A stretch of 64,000 bases of DNA, from assembly GCA_003971905.1 (NCBI GenBank), contig RSEE01000035.1, forward strand, positions 1 to 64,000, in the 5' to 3' direction. This DNA comes from Moniliella sp. 'wahieum' (taxonomy: Eukaryota; Basidiomycota; Moniliellomycetes; Moniliellales; Moniliellaceae). Below, in pieces: positions 22,023 through 33,765 of this stretch. The translations under genes were made by a program, and so were the position numbers. Under the pieces are notes generated by a model. That model was not told the origin of the DNA. It saw nothing but the letters and a program-made list of their open reading frames with translations, and searched no databases. How positions within the stretch are numbered: position 1 is the first letter of the stretch; each line of letters starts with the position of its first letter.

Positions 22023-25000
22023 TCAACGGAACTTATAACCACGACGGAAACGCAATTGGCGAGCAGGCCAACCGGCATAGGTTTGGCCCGCCTCAGCAAT
22101 CTCCCCGGATGCCACGAGAGTGTGTTCGAGCAGGATCGAGTGGGGCTCCATACTCGCACCCGAGAGGAGACGCGATCCGGTGCGAAGGGCACAACCATCA
22201 CCAATACTCAACTTGTTGAGGCTAAATCGACCACGGGAGTTAAGGTGAGCAACCACCGAAGCGTCGTCAATGGCCACCCGGTTGCCGATCGTGACCAGTT
22301 CCGGCTCAGTGATTTGCAAGCTGGGCCGACCGCCGGCCCAGATGGCGCAGTCCTTGCCAATGTCAGCGCCAAGGAGGCGGAGATATGTGACGGCGTACCA
22401 GGTGCCCGAAATGCAGCCTAACAACCGCCCCCCAAATCCTTGACCTAGCAAGCGGGGAGAGAGAGAGGTGCAATTGCCAGCGCTGGCAGTAGGAGGATTG
22501 GTCCCAATCGTATCGCCCTTCCTGCCTTCTTCCGATGAGGAGCCACTTTGTCCCAATCACCCACGCAAACGCCAGCAACGCCTGCACCGTCATAATCACC
22601 ATAAACGAAAGTGCAAAAAAGACATAGACCAAAGCCGGGCGGTACCAATGGTCCGAAAGAGCCCGGGGGCCTTGTGGTCCCATTCTTTCCGGCATCGATT
22701 GAGGATGAGGATGGTGGCCGCAGCTGGTGTGGCCCAATACACGGTGCTTAGCACCGAGACGAACGTATTGATAAAGACAATAAGGGGATAAGGGATAACG
22801 AAGTAGGGCGCCTTCCGCTGATAAAACGCCCGCCCAAACGGCCGGATCGTCTCCTCTGGGTTGGGGGGAGGAAGAGATGTGCCAAAGCTAACGGCCTCGC
22901 CTTGCCGGTTACCCATCCAAACCGACAAGGGCTCATAGTACCCATTTCGCCTGGTCAGCGCGCCTGAGCCCATCACCGCGTACCGGTCCACCGTCGTTCC
23001 CGGCATCATCGTCACCCTGTCGGCTACCATCGCACCGGACGCAATCGAGATCCGGGCGAATCCGAGCGAATCCGATGTAACTAGTTCGGAGCGCGAACCA
23101 AACACAACGTCATGGCCTACCCTGAGCAGCTCGGGGTCGGGACAGTAGATGCCACTGCCAGGCCAGTAGACGCGGCGGCCAACTTGGGCGCCCATGGCCC
23201 GGTAGACGACCGAGGTCATTTCGTAGTGCGTGCCAATAACAGCAAACCCACGCCGGAGTTGGGGTTGGGATAACAATTCGGCGCATAGCCAACGGCGGAA
23301 GAGCACCCACTGCGACGCGTTTTGCATCGAACCTTCTTTGTTGAGCCCGAGAAAGAGACGTTTGACCACGATGCCAAGTAAGACCTCCGACAGCGGCGGT
23401 AGGCAGTTACGCACAATCCGCGCCACGTAGTGCCACTTGATACGCCGTCCGTAAGCAAACCAGGCGACAACACCCTTGACCGAATCGGAACGGCTAAAGA
23501 GGAACGGCTGAGAGGCAACATAAACAGGGAAGCAAACCAAGGTACGTAGCAGAGGAACATGATGCCATACTTGATTGGCAAGCCCAGGAGAAGAATGAGG
23601 AGCATGTGAGGCTGGGGAACCTCGCCCTTATTGTACGCTGCAAACGAGTCGGGTGAGGGTTGTTCATGGGGGAAGCTTGGGGTCCCCAGACTGTGCCGTC
23701 GGCGAGGTACGCGCCAGGACTGATCTGGGTATAGGTGTTAACGATGCACTGGCGGCCGACGATGATGGGTTCAAGCCGAAAGTACGAGTCGCGCTCGACG
23801 CAAAAGCCACGGAGGAGGAGCGATCGATGCGAGCACCATCAAGGATGGTCAGCAGGTCAAATTCGGCGAGTTTGGCAAACTTGTCGATCTTGACATCCTT
23901 GCCGATCGAAGCGCCAAGCAGACGATAGTAACACTGTCGCGTCCAGGGCGTCAAATTAAACAGTCCCTTGCCCGCCATGTCCAAGGATTGATTGACAATC
24001 CACCAGCGCAAGTAGTTGCACCACATGGGGTACTTCCCGGGCCGATAACGACCAATGACAAGCCATTTGAATGCAATTGCCGTGATGGGGCAGAGAATGC
24101 GACTGGAGAGGCCAGCGACAAAGAGGGACGCGAGCAGCACCCCAACCCGCTTCCAAAAGTTGTCATTGATGTAGTAGGCAGAAAACCCGAGACCGTGAAT
24201 GAGCACCGTCCAAGTCCACGCAGCTTTGAGGGGGTAAAAGTCATAAGAGGAAGCCATTGAATCAGGAGGACAAAGGGGTTGGTCTGGCTGCGCGCAGTTT
24301 GCCCGTGATTCGAAAGGTACTCCGGAACATCGCCATCGTCTTCGTAGGCATGAGCGGAGCTGCGCAGCAGACCCACATCTTCGTCCCAATACTCATCCTC
24401 CTCCTTACCCTCCTCGCCGTAGGACCCGAGCTGCTGATCGACCAAACCGGCAATCCCTTGTACCGTCGAATTGGTAAAGACCGACGAAACTTGCGCACAG
24501 CACCTGTCTCTTTCTTGATCGAATGGACCAATCGGCCAAGTAAAAGCGAGGTTCCGCCCAACAAGAACAAGTCTGACTCGGCCGTCAGGCCGGCGGGATC
24601 CATAGCAAGCAAATGGGCCATACAGTTGCGCACGATGCGGGCCGTCCTGCTCAAGTCGGCCGCACTAATCAACCGAACCTCCTCTTCCATCGTTTCAAAG
24701 TCGTACTTGCCATCTTTCGTACGGGCCAAGGGCTGGCGAAAACATGGAGCGGATTGGGAACAAGGTACCCCGGCAGTACCTTCGTTAGAGCATGGTCCAA
24801 GTCAGTCGCCTGGTACGGCGCAGCCTGAGCGAGACAAAGAAAAGCTTCAGGAGATCCATCGGGACAGAGACGAAGCGCAGCCTCGTGTACACCGGGTACG
24901 CGGTGGCACGCCTCTGCAATCACTCTCAAGTCCATGGCCACTTTCCTGCAAGGGATGGGGGCGGTGAGAGGGGCATTAGGGTCTGGCACCTGAGCTTCCC

Positions 25001-26845
25001 AGTGCCGCTCGGACAAGGGCGTATCGTCGGTCAATGGTCCCAGATTGAGACGCTGGCTGAGCTTGATGCGCAACGCTTTGCCCGCTTGGTTTTTGGGAAG
25101 ATCGTCCATATAGACCAGCGCAAAGGGCCATTTGGACGGATGGAGCACATCCCGCAATCTGTTTTGTAAGTCCAGCAGGCCAATTCGAGGCAAGTCGGGT
25201 TGAGGCACAATCACCACCCCAATCGTTTCCTGAAGCACAGTGTGGTCGATGGAGAAGGCCAGGGTAGCTTTAACCCTGTCCTTGAGGTGGGCCATAATGG
25301 CCTCCTCAATCTCCAACGGGGATATAACTTACCACCCTTGTTGATGATCTCTTTGGAGCGGCCTGTAATGAAGAGGAAGCCGTCCTGGTCCATGTGGCCC
25401 ATGTCCCCCGAGTCAAACCAGCCACCTGAAGTAAAGCAGGAAGTGTCTAGCGTGCCGTCCGGCAGTTCATACCCATCAAAAGTGGGAAGCCCGCGTACGC
25501 ACACGGCTCCTGTCACACCAATGGGCATGACGCGCTCCAGATTGGATGGGTCACGGATGGCCAAATCAGGGCCGCACGCCACACCGAGCACCAGGCCGAT
25601 TCAGACGGTACGATGTGGGTGGGGAGGCAATGGGCATACTGAACCACATTCACGGCAGACCAGACGAGAGTCAGCTTGCATCAAAAGTGTGTTAAGAAGG
25701 GCCAAAGACGTACCATTCGGTCATGCCATAAGAAGGGAGCACCGCACAATGAAACGTTTGACGCATTTGTGCCGCCAGGGACGGTAACAGGCCCGCAGCA
25801 GCATTCCCAATCATATTGATCTTGAGATCCCGCGCTGGATTGATTCCCGAGGGCTTGGTCGAGAGGATGGCATGGTGCTGGAGGTGCCGCGTAGTACCAC
25901 GTAGCACCCAAGCGTCGAGCGATGGTCCACAACTTGAGGGTCAAATCCCGCGCCATGATGGAGCTTCCGCCAGAGAGAAGGGGGCCCAAGTTGCGCACGA
26001 TGCCGCCGACATGGAAGAGAGTGGCATCATGTCACTACCAGTGCCAACAAGGAGCGGGGTTAGTATCTCGGAAAGACCAACACGATATGAAGACAGGGAA
26101 ATGGACGTACTGTTGACCGAATCAGGAGTGAGCTTCCATGATTCAACGACACAGCAGGTACCGACAATAAGATGCCGGAGCGTATAAGGACGACTTTTTT
26201 GGTGCCGGATGTGCCAGAGGTGTGGAGTACCAAGGCCTGGTCGCTTAAGCCATTTGGTCGCAGTGGGTTAGAGTGACGATCAGACGGCGCGGCAACAATA
26301 TGGCCCTGGTCAAGGACAGCAAGGTCGAACAGACCCGCTGGCCGGCGTGTCGGAAATCGACGAAAAATGATTCAATCCCCTCGGCATAGCGGGCAGCGAG
26401 TCGAGGCGCCAACTTTCGCGGGTGGTGACGATAGCCCGGGCAGAGAGGCGATGTGCATCGTCACGGATTTCTTCGGCAGTGCAAGCAGCGTTGACGGGGC
26501 GGCAGTGTGTAATAAGCTGCGATGGCCATCAAGACCAAAGCATTTTCTGGGCCCGTGGGCAGGGCAACGACCACACGGTCGCCGAGCGCAAGGGCCGGTT
26601 CAAGGTGCGGGTACTGGAGGGCAGGCGAAAGGAGGAGATGATCTGGCGCGCTGTCGCATGATCCAAGGCGGGCGCTCGAGGTCGGAGGACCAAAGCGGGG
26701 CGAGGACCATCGGCAAGACAGTACAGCAACGAGCGGACCCCCTGAGCGCCATCGGTAACGTAGGTCGATATGGTCACCAGAGAGGTCGTAGGACCCCGCT
26801 GCGGGAGGGGCGCAGGAAGGACCAAACACCGTCGGGGGCAGACAT
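22023..26845 (-). CDS. Pls-like NRPS-type protein: adenylation, carrier, membrane segments and three hexapeptide modules
   Basis: A protein of roughly 1,500-1,600 residues. It begins with an ANL adenylation domain: A3 loop 'LVLHTSGTSGTKK' (~26,190-26,235), 'ATWYYAAP', 'LPSYGMTEW', 'GDMGHMDQDGFLFITGRSKE' (~25,350-25,410) and the A10 lysine region 'PKNQAGKALRIKL' (~25,090). A carrier domain follows with the phosphopantetheine serine in 'LFLLGGTSLLLGR' (~24,560). Then come membrane segments ('AWTWTVLIHGLGFSAYYIN') and three left-handed beta-helix-like modules: 'LLGASIGKDVKIDKFAKL' (~23,900), 'GAQVGRRVYWPGSG' (~23,180) and 'GADIGKDCAIWAGG' (~22,360). Hydrophobic stretches separate the modules. 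Stop TGA is at 22,025-22,023. At least one intron is evident (GTACGT donor near 26,110, TACTAAC branch near 26,060). Many frame changes occur; one at GGGG 25,318-25,321 is clearly homopolymer loss. No classical HHxxxDG condensation domain or thioesterase is seen. The order resembles epsilon-poly-lysine-type synthetases (NRPS terminal domain family). The amino acid used is unknown. Start 'MSAPDGVWSFL' at 26,845 is tentative. Confidence 0.8.
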
Positions 26846-28251
26846 GAGGGGGGAAGGAGAGCGGGGCAAGGGAGATGGAGATGGAGGTGGAGATGGAGAT
26901 GGTGAGCATAAGCGAACGCTGGGTCGCGTGGGCTCTAATCGACGGGCTGCTGCGGTGCTAGGATGGAAGGGTCGCTGATGCGATGCTGGCGATGCGGGAC
27001 GGAACAAAAGACGGATGGTGCGGCGAGCGAGGGGTTTGGCCAGCCCCCACTGGCCTAGCCTATGGTCTGGCCTGTTCTACAGCCTAGCTGGCGCGGCCTG
27101 TCGCTATCGTAGCCATAGTAGGAGCCCTCGGGTGCGAACCAACAAGGCGCTGCGAGAGTCGCGAAGGCGGTCACTACGCGTGTGCACACACCCCAGCATG
27201 ACGCATGTGGCGCGGGAGGCCAGAGGGCTCACATGCACATGCGTTCAGGCTCACATTCACAGGCGCTGAGGCGCTCCGGCCTCATTCGGAAGGCAGAGGC
27301 TCTGCTGAGGCTGATGAGCTGGCGCGCTATCAATCACACGCCCAGCGCTCCGATTGAGATCTGACATCTGATCGAGCTGAGTATCTCAGTGCGTGTTGAG
27401 CACTGTAAACGTACTGAGCTCGCTGAGGACGGTGATGCAGGAGGGGCCAGACGGTCTCCAGCACATGGTGTCCATGCTGGGAGACGCACGTCTCCAGCGT
27501 CCCCCGTGTGTGGCAGCGGCGAGAGGGATGCAGCGTGCGTCCAAACCTACCAGGTTGGTGGTCTCACTCCTTGATTTAGCCACTAGTTCAGTGTGCTCCC
27601 AGCGGGCAGATCGCGGGGGCAATGAATTGGTGCGTCATTTTTTGCCCTACATATTTTGCGAGCGTCTCAGAACAGCACCGAGGTACCAAGGGTGCCTGGC
27701 CATTAGATAAGCGCTGCCCGACCTAGAGTCACTAGTCACTAGAAGACCACCCCCAATCAGGTATCTCGCCCGCCACTAGCCATTCCAGATTCTGGGACGG
27801 GTATTGGCCAGCAGAGGGCTGTGGTCTGCTGTGGTGCGGGTGCCGCCAAGGCGGACAGGGGCCTAGCAGGCCCTGCAGGACTTCACAGATCTATGGCAGT
27901 GGCAGACCTCGGCTGCCTGACAGGGGCCCAGACACCCTCTTTGCGGGAGAGCGGGATATGAGGGGGGAGTGTACCCTACTAGTGTATCCCGCGTGCATAC
28001 GTCACCGTGACGTAGCCGCGGTTCAACGTTCAACGTTAACGTTCCGCTTTACGAAATTCAGACGTCCGTTACGCGTTATGGTGAGATCCGTTATGGTGAG
28101 ACAGCAACGTTCGAGTTCAGATCAACTGCAAACTACTCAGGCCTCCCGGAAAGGTCACTTCAAAGGTCACTTCAACCAACAGACGAGGTGACAGTAAAAA
28201 CTCCGCCATTGGTGCAGATGCAAACGTAGGCAGATGATCGATGAAGTCGAT

Positions 28252-28282
28252 GAAGCTTGAAGCTTGAAGCTTGAAGCTTGAA
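28252..28282. repeat. Period-7 palindromic array, AAGCTT plus G
   Basis: Four tandem AAGCTTG units directly after a GATCGATGAAGTCGATG word. The same heptamer recurs at about 6,279-6,293, 31,098-31,115, 56,906-56,925 and 57,634-57,660. Confidence 0.88.
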
Positions 28283-28947
28283 GAGAGGAAGGGCGGAACT
28301 GGTCCGTCGGAACCCGTCCCCGTGTTCGTTAGTCGCCTACCGTCTGTGCTTTCGCCGATCTCTCTCATAGTGTCATGCTGTCATGCCTATACCCTCTGGT
28401 CTGCTGGTGGGAGCCACACCATCATAACCATCATTCTTCTTTTTTAAGGTTGATTCTTAGAGGCTCTTCTCTCCTTCTCTCGTCCACCTCAGCCTAGCAT
28501 GCCATATGGTGTCTAATGGAACAATATATTTGACAACTGCCCTCCTGATTAGTGCAGAGCCAGGAGGATAGGAAGATGAGAGGGGAGAGGAGAGCGAACG
28601 AAACATAGAGGAAAAGGCGGAAGCCACCTGGCCTCTTTTCAACAATTGTCCGATACGATTCCGTCATATCGCCACACGCTGGTCGGTCGTTGCTCGCTAG
28701 GCAACCTGTCATCCATTGGCGGTTGGTAAGAAGATATGTCTTCACAGGTGTCAGAGAGGGTGGGGAGACAGAGAAGGAAACCGTCGCTAAACCCAAAAGT
28801 TCAATGCATTTGTCCTCGAGTGCGTTGGTTGACGATGGTATAGTCGATAACACAGCAACGAAGGACGGAAAGGAGATAGGAGCTGTATAGCGCGGGTGAC
28901 CAAACAATATTCATCTAAGTCCATCTTTTCTATAGGCGGTATTTGTT

Positions 28948-29796
28948 ACGGGGCGCTCCGGCTATCTCCGGACGCTGAGCCCCGCATGTCGTAGACATCT
29001 CAGCCCAACATGCGTCAGTTCGGTTAGACTAGCGAGAGAGAGCCAGTCGACACCTTATCCTTGTTGCGGATATCTTCCGCGGCCCGCCATGGCCGCATGA
29101 TCTTATCGGTACGATGCTTTGTGCCTATTGCGTCCAGTCTTGTCAGAACCCTTCCTGCTGCGCCCGACTGCGCAGCGTCAACGCCTTGGAAAGCAAGGGC
29201 TGTGCATTAGTTCTTTACCTTTCTGGAAGTGCCCCGCATTCTGTCTATACCTGTCATGAGGCACTTGAGGCCTGGTTCCCTCTGCTGTATATAAGCAGCC
29301 ATGTCTAAGGCTTGCTAGCTGTGGTCCTTGTCGACCATCCTGTCTATTACCGTTGGTCTCCCCGACTACCAGTTCCTCTCTCGCCCTTCCACCTTCTACC
29401 ACCCTTACGCTTACGAATTGACGACTTACGTCGAGTGCACTGCAAGCCGCGGTTACTCACATCAGTAGCGCTTGCTCTTCTTTAGGACTCTGTCTGTTCC
29501 CGCCGGCTACAGCGTACCGAGTGTGGTAACGCGGCGAGGAACAGAGTAATTCCGGAGCTCCTGGACCCCTTCAGCTGGTTTAACGACCTACGTACACGGC
29601 TCCTACCTCGCAGGGTCTGGACTGCGGCCTTTGCACGCAGGCAGCCACCCAAACTAGAGGGTCTCTCCCTAGCCTCTACACCCGCTCGGTTCAACCAGGA
29701 TCTGGAGCAGGACCTAACGTACGAGCCACCGATTGATCTGTCCAAGGGTTTACACCCCTAAACTACACGGGGGGTTCCCACCTCGGGACCCCCCCA
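28948..29796 (+). other. Possible retroelement scrap ending in a hairpin
   Basis: From about 28,948 the DNA starts TGTTACGGGGCG and reads into a TATATAAGC box near 29,287 and a leader, which resembles an LTR promoter. A + frame of about 80 codons follows ('NRVIPELLDPFSWFNDL', 'DLTYEPPIDLSKGLHP') and stops near 29,760. Immediately after it a perfect ~10-bp stem (GGGGGGTTCCC / GGGACCCCCC with one bulge) spans 29,768-29,796. I see no second LTR, reverse transcriptase or integrase, so the retroelement reading is only a guess. Confidence 0.25.
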
Positions 29797-30360
29797 TGAC
29801 AGTATTGCCAAATGGGAGGGCAAGGGCTATGCCGGACTCGCCCCCCGCCGTCACCCGATACTACCTTCGGCTCTATACTCTCCTATACGTACCTCATTGG
29901 AAGCCGAAGAGACGGCGTAGGGAGTGGCACGCGGTCATGAAAAGCTAAGCCACTCAACCGGGTGATAGGGTTCGTAATAATTGTTGCTGTTGCCCACATC
30001 ACCCACCGGTGGTGCCTTGCCTGATTCGTAGATGTGAAAGCTAGACCTAGAGTGGCCGCGCGCAGGCCAGCAGGCCACGTGTCTACTTCTGTCCCACTAC
30101 GTGTTCTGTCCTCTTCGCCACCACCTCTCCTCCCCCCTTCCCCTTCTTCTCGCTCACCTCGTTACTTGATTACTACTCGCTGTTCGTCTGTGGTTTAGAG
30201 ACTAGGTGTCTCAGGTCAGAGTCTTTACGCGTCGATACATTGCCTGAGAATATAGCTGAGCGGATGTATCCCTGTTTAATAAAGCGGCGTGGACGTTTGC
30301 GCAATGTTCTGACGTAAGCCGGGCGTGCCACGGGCGTAAGAGGGAGTCACCCGCGCACAT

Positions 30361-30501
30361 GGGTGATAAGTTCCTTCCAGCGTGGAATGGTGGACCGGTG
30401 GCTAAGGTGGCGACGGGGGAACGGTGGCTACGGGGGCGAGCAAGCACCAAGCACCAAGCACCTGAGGCCTGACCGGGCCGTAGGCCCGGTGGCCCTCTAG
30501 T
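30361..30501 (+). repeat. Dispersed repeat R2, copy 1
   Basis: About 140 bases running from GGGTGATAAG through CCAGCGTGGAATGGTGG and CGAGCAAGCACCAAG to the palindrome GGGCCGTAGGCCC and CTCTAGT. It matches 44,392-44,512 on the opposite strand with scattered changes and small indels. Confidence 0.8.
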
Positions 30502-31929
30502 ATAGAGATGATCTCGACGATATCAGAAGATGACATTGATATCGGAAGATGGCATTTTGATACGGCATTGATATATCGGAAGATGACATCGGAAAAGATG
30601 CTGTGACATGTGTGAGAGACACCACAGAAGAAGCAGCCACAGGCGACTCGGGCCGCAGCGCTAACGAGACAATAGCATACATTCGTTTAGCCTATAACGT
30701 GCTTTTTGACGGAGAGTGGAATGGATCCGTTAGGTCAATTGAAAACGCTTTGAAGAGTTGTGTGAGGACAGCAAGGCAGGGGCAGAAGTGGTGGGGATAC
30801 AATCAGGGGGAGAGGCAACCTGGAGGCGCAACAAGGAGGGGCGGACCACAGAGGCGGCCGAAAGGGGGGGCCGCGCACAAGAGCATGAGTCCGTTATTCG
30901 CGCAAATGTCTTCATCGGCGGTCGTAACAGGCCGTAGCAGCCGCACCGTAATAGTCCGAACGCTCTATGTAATCGGCTGCTGATGATTCGGGTTAAAAGC
31001 CTTTTCTTGTTGCCGACGGAATCCGGGCCTGTGTAGGCCTAATTCGCGGCATCGTTAAGAACATGGGACTGTGGATCCACCTCATATGCTTTTCAATTGA
31101 AGCTTGAAGGTTGAAGCTCTTCCCAAGTCAACTTCACAGCGAGATGGGCGATGCCAGACTTCTGTCTCACAGACGAGAGCGTAGCAGAAGTCGCTGACGT
31201 GTGACATGTGACATGCGATTAAAGATTCGCGATGCTGATGGTGACGCGGTGACGCACAGCCATCGGTCAACTCGGTCAGTTCGGTCAAATGACCGGCGAT
31301 AAAACAGCCGTTGTCACCGACCCAGTAGATGCATCTACGACCTTCTCCGACTCCTCACTTGAATAACCCCTGCCAACAAAACAACATAAGCCAGGGACGT
31401 TGCAGTGGGACAGAGGAAACGCTTGGTCCACCAAGTTGGGGACAATCTGGGGCAGCACTGGGGCAGCCTACGCTGGCGGCGTGGAATTTTCGGCTCCGAC
31501 GTGTGGCTTGTGGCGCTGTGCATCACGATGCGTGACGCGTGACGTGGGCTGAAGCAGGCTGAAGCAGAGGCACTCAACAGTGGTAACTCCGCTCTACGCC
31601 CGTCCATTCCATCCTCTTCCCTCGCCGATGAATTCGTTGAACGCAGGTCACACGTCACATTATACTTTGCTAGTTACCCACGTAACAATTGGATTGTTGA
31701 TCATGCATCATTGACATCATTGATGCATGATGACCGCAATACAATCGAACCACCCTGTTGCCCGCTCCCTTCGGCGGTCAACAGGCCCTCAGGATGCCGC
31801 CTCTCACGTCCTCAGCAATGCTGGTGGCAGCCTGTGAGGCCAAGCCGCACGGGCAGTGGTACCCGGCCCAGGCACTAACATCGTGACGCTGTTACGCTGT
31901 ACAGGTGCCTCACAAGCCAGGCCGGAAAG

Positions 31930-31937
31930 TATTTAAA
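31930..31937 (+). promoter_or_regulatory. TATA-like element of the old yellow enzyme gene
   Basis: TATTTAAA lies about 77 bases upstream of the ATG at 32,014, a normal distance for a fungal TATA element. Motif and spacing only. Confidence 0.4.
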
Positions 31938-32013
31938 GGCCTTTGTGTTTCTGTCAGCTGGTGACCACCACATCGCGCATCTCCTCCCACCTCTAGAGGC
32001 AACTACTTTCCAC

Positions 32014-33185
32014 ATGTCCAACAAAATCCTTACCCCGCTCAAGCTTGGAAGTATTACGGTGTCCAACCGTATCTTCCTTGCTCCGCTCACTCGGACCCGG
32101 GCGACGGAAAGCCATGTTCCGACTCCTGTGATGGGGGAGTACTATGGTCAGCGTGCCACGGCCGGCTTGATCATCAGCGAGGGAACAGCCATCAGCCCAA
32201 TCGGTGTGCCTAACCCCAACATCCCTGGATTTGGACGCAGGAGCAGATCGCCGCGTGGAAGCCCATTACCGACACTGTCCACCAAAAGGGGGGTAAGATG
32301 TTTGCCAGCTTTGGCACGGAGGCCGGATGTCGCACTCCTCCCTCCTCGGAGGACAGACCTGTCTCTTCTTCGGCCACTACGCCGTCGTTGAAGGTCTTTA
32401 CTCAAACTGGCTTTGCTGATCCAGAGCAAGCGCGGCCGTTGACTATTGCTGAGATCGCCGCTACTGTCAAGGACTACGCTCAGGCCGCCAAGAACGCGAT
32501 TGAAGCTGGATTCGATGGCGTGCAGATCCATGGTGCCAACGGTACGTGCTGGATACATTGTTAGGATCTTCATTTTACTAAGCACTTAACTGACCACGTC
32601 TTCTGTGTAGGCTACTTGATCGACCAGTTCTTGTGCACCTCTACCAACACTCGTACCGACGAATACGGTGGCAGCCCGGAGAAGCGGGTGCGGTTTTACA
32701 GTGAGGTAGTCAATGCTGTCGCTGCTGCCATTGGCGGAGACAAGGTTGGCACGCGTTTCTCTCCCAATGGAGACTCGCAGGGCGCGATCGACGACCAGTA
32801 TGAGAAGACGTACCCGCTTGCTGCTGCGGCCGCTCGGGAGGCGGGGACTGCTTGGATCGAGCTGCGTGAGACCAAGGACAAGAACGCCTTCTGGGACCAG
32901 TTCACTGGTGAGAAGAAGGGCGACATGGGGCAGGCCCCCATCCATGACCTGATGCGCAAGGCGTTCCAAGGCCCTGTGTGTGAACGAATCGTTCACTGCC
33001 GAGACGGCTAAGCAGGCTGTTGACTCGGGCGTCGCTGACGCCGTTTCGTGGGGTCGGTACTACATCTCTAACCCGGACTTGGTTGAGCGCATCAAGCAGG
33101 GCAAGGAATGGGCTCCCCAGCGCCCAAGGAGACGTGGTACGACTCGTCGGCGAAGGGCTACACTGACTGGCCTACTGCAACTTAA
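32014..33185 (+). CDS. Old yellow enzyme family NAD(P)H:flavin oxidoreductase
   Basis: An FMN-dependent ene-reductase of the OYE/12-oxophytodienoate reductase family; these reduce activated C=C bonds with NADPH. In order: '[20 protein letters not shown]', '[17 protein letters not shown]', 'LWHGGRMSH' (flavin/substrate loop, after correcting the frame), '[16 protein letters not shown]', '[19 protein letters not shown]' (ligand-binding H-x-x-N and the Tyr proton donor), '[17 protein letters not shown]', '[18 protein letters not shown]' and the C-terminal '[13 protein letters not shown]', a family hallmark. A 69-nt intron (32,542-32,610, GTACGT donor) splits GAN-G|Y. Stop TAA is at 33,183-33,185. 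One base is missing at the TTT run 32,230-32,232; further shifts occur around 32,300-32,400, 32,975 and 33,145. All flavin-binding landmarks remain, so the gene is probably functional. The physiological substrate is unknown. Confidence 0.92.
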
Positions 33186-33361
33186 TAGCGCTTCCAACTG
33201 CCGAGACATTATCTGCAATCGGTCTGCTGCCGTCTGATACGAGGGCAGGAGGTGAAATGAAGGCTGTAATCAATTGCTTTTCTTGGACTTGTGCGCCCGT
33301 ATTGCAGAGTGAGAAGCTGTAGCTGTTTTCGTATCACTTCCTCTTTCTATGTGTTGAGCTA
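33186..33361. other. 3' flank of the old yellow enzyme gene
   Basis: A short spacer, probably the 3' UTR, ending where repeat R1 copy B begins. Nothing else seen. Confidence 0.5.
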
Positions 33362-33571
33362 GGTGGCTCGTGCTTTGGCCAATGTCCCTTCAGCTCCTCC
33401 TCAGCCTAGGAGTTCCGCGGTTTCCCCTCTCCTGTTTTCCTCGTCCAGCAGCTTAGCCCCTGATGGCGACTCGCTGCTTGATGTTCTTCTGTAGGCATTG
33501 CTGGTGGCCACACTACCACCACCAGTGCGATTGCATCACCTCGAGGACCATTAGGACTCCAGGTCTCATCA
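33362..33571 (-). repeat. Dispersed repeat R1, copy B (reversed)
   Basis: Reverse-strand copy of the R1 repeat described at 18,781-19,041. It starts (on its own strand) with TGATGAGACCTGGAGTCC at 33,571 and ends with GGCCAAAGCACGAGCC at 33,362. It lies between the old yellow enzyme gene and the tRNA gene. Confidence 0.8.
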
Positions 33572-33679
33572 GTATGGAGGGGAATGGGTGGCAGGCTTTT
33601 AGCAGGGCGGTGAAAACAGCAAAGGCGACTAAGCTCAATGTGCTCAACATTATGAGTAGCACCGTCGTGCTGCATAACA

Positions 33680-33765
33680 GCCTCGCTATTTCAATCGGTA
33701 GAATTGAGACTCTTATGCTGAAGAGGTCGATCTCACGGTTGTGGGTTCGAGTCCCACGTGGGGCG
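33680..33765 (+). tRNA. tRNA-Lys(CTT) with a 14-nt intron
   Basis: The full cloverleaf can be drawn. Acceptor GCCTCGC (33,680-33,686) pairs with GTGGGGC (33,758-33,764), with two G-U pairs, followed by discriminator G. Anticodon stem TGAGA/TCTCA has loop C-T-CTT-A|A, anticodon CTT at 33,711-33,713. The T arm GTGGG-TTCGAGT-CCCAC is perfect and supplies a consensus B box. The intron occupies 33,716-33,729, between positions 37 and 38 where nuclear tRNA introns sit, and contains AAGAG, complementary to the anticodon-loop CTCTT as the splicing machinery expects. The D arm is degenerate: TTTC/GAAT pairs at only three positions, and G10 of the A box is replaced by T. It is probably a functional gene, but the weak A box leaves some doubt. 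Confidence 0.88.

Larger units (their letters stand above)
26846..32013. other. Gene-poor, repeat-rich stretch
   Basis: More than 5 kb between the Pls-like gene and the old yellow enzyme gene with no recognisable host gene. Contents are AACGTTC heptamers at 28,021-28,043, AAGCTTG heptamers at 28,252-28,282, a possible retroelement scrap with hairpin at 28,948-29,796, repeat R2 at 30,361-30,501, and ACATGTG units near 31,198-31,215. Open frames of 100-150 codons (for example 30,603-30,983 +) show no motif. Confidence 0.5.

Noticed and set aside
7738-33185. Gre2-like reductase, Pls-like gene and old yellow enzyme as one secondary-metabolite cluster
   Set aside because: They are 14-24 kb apart, with housekeeping genes between the reductase and the Pls-like gene and a repeat desert before the old yellow enzyme; no shared promoter motif, transporter or regulator was seen.
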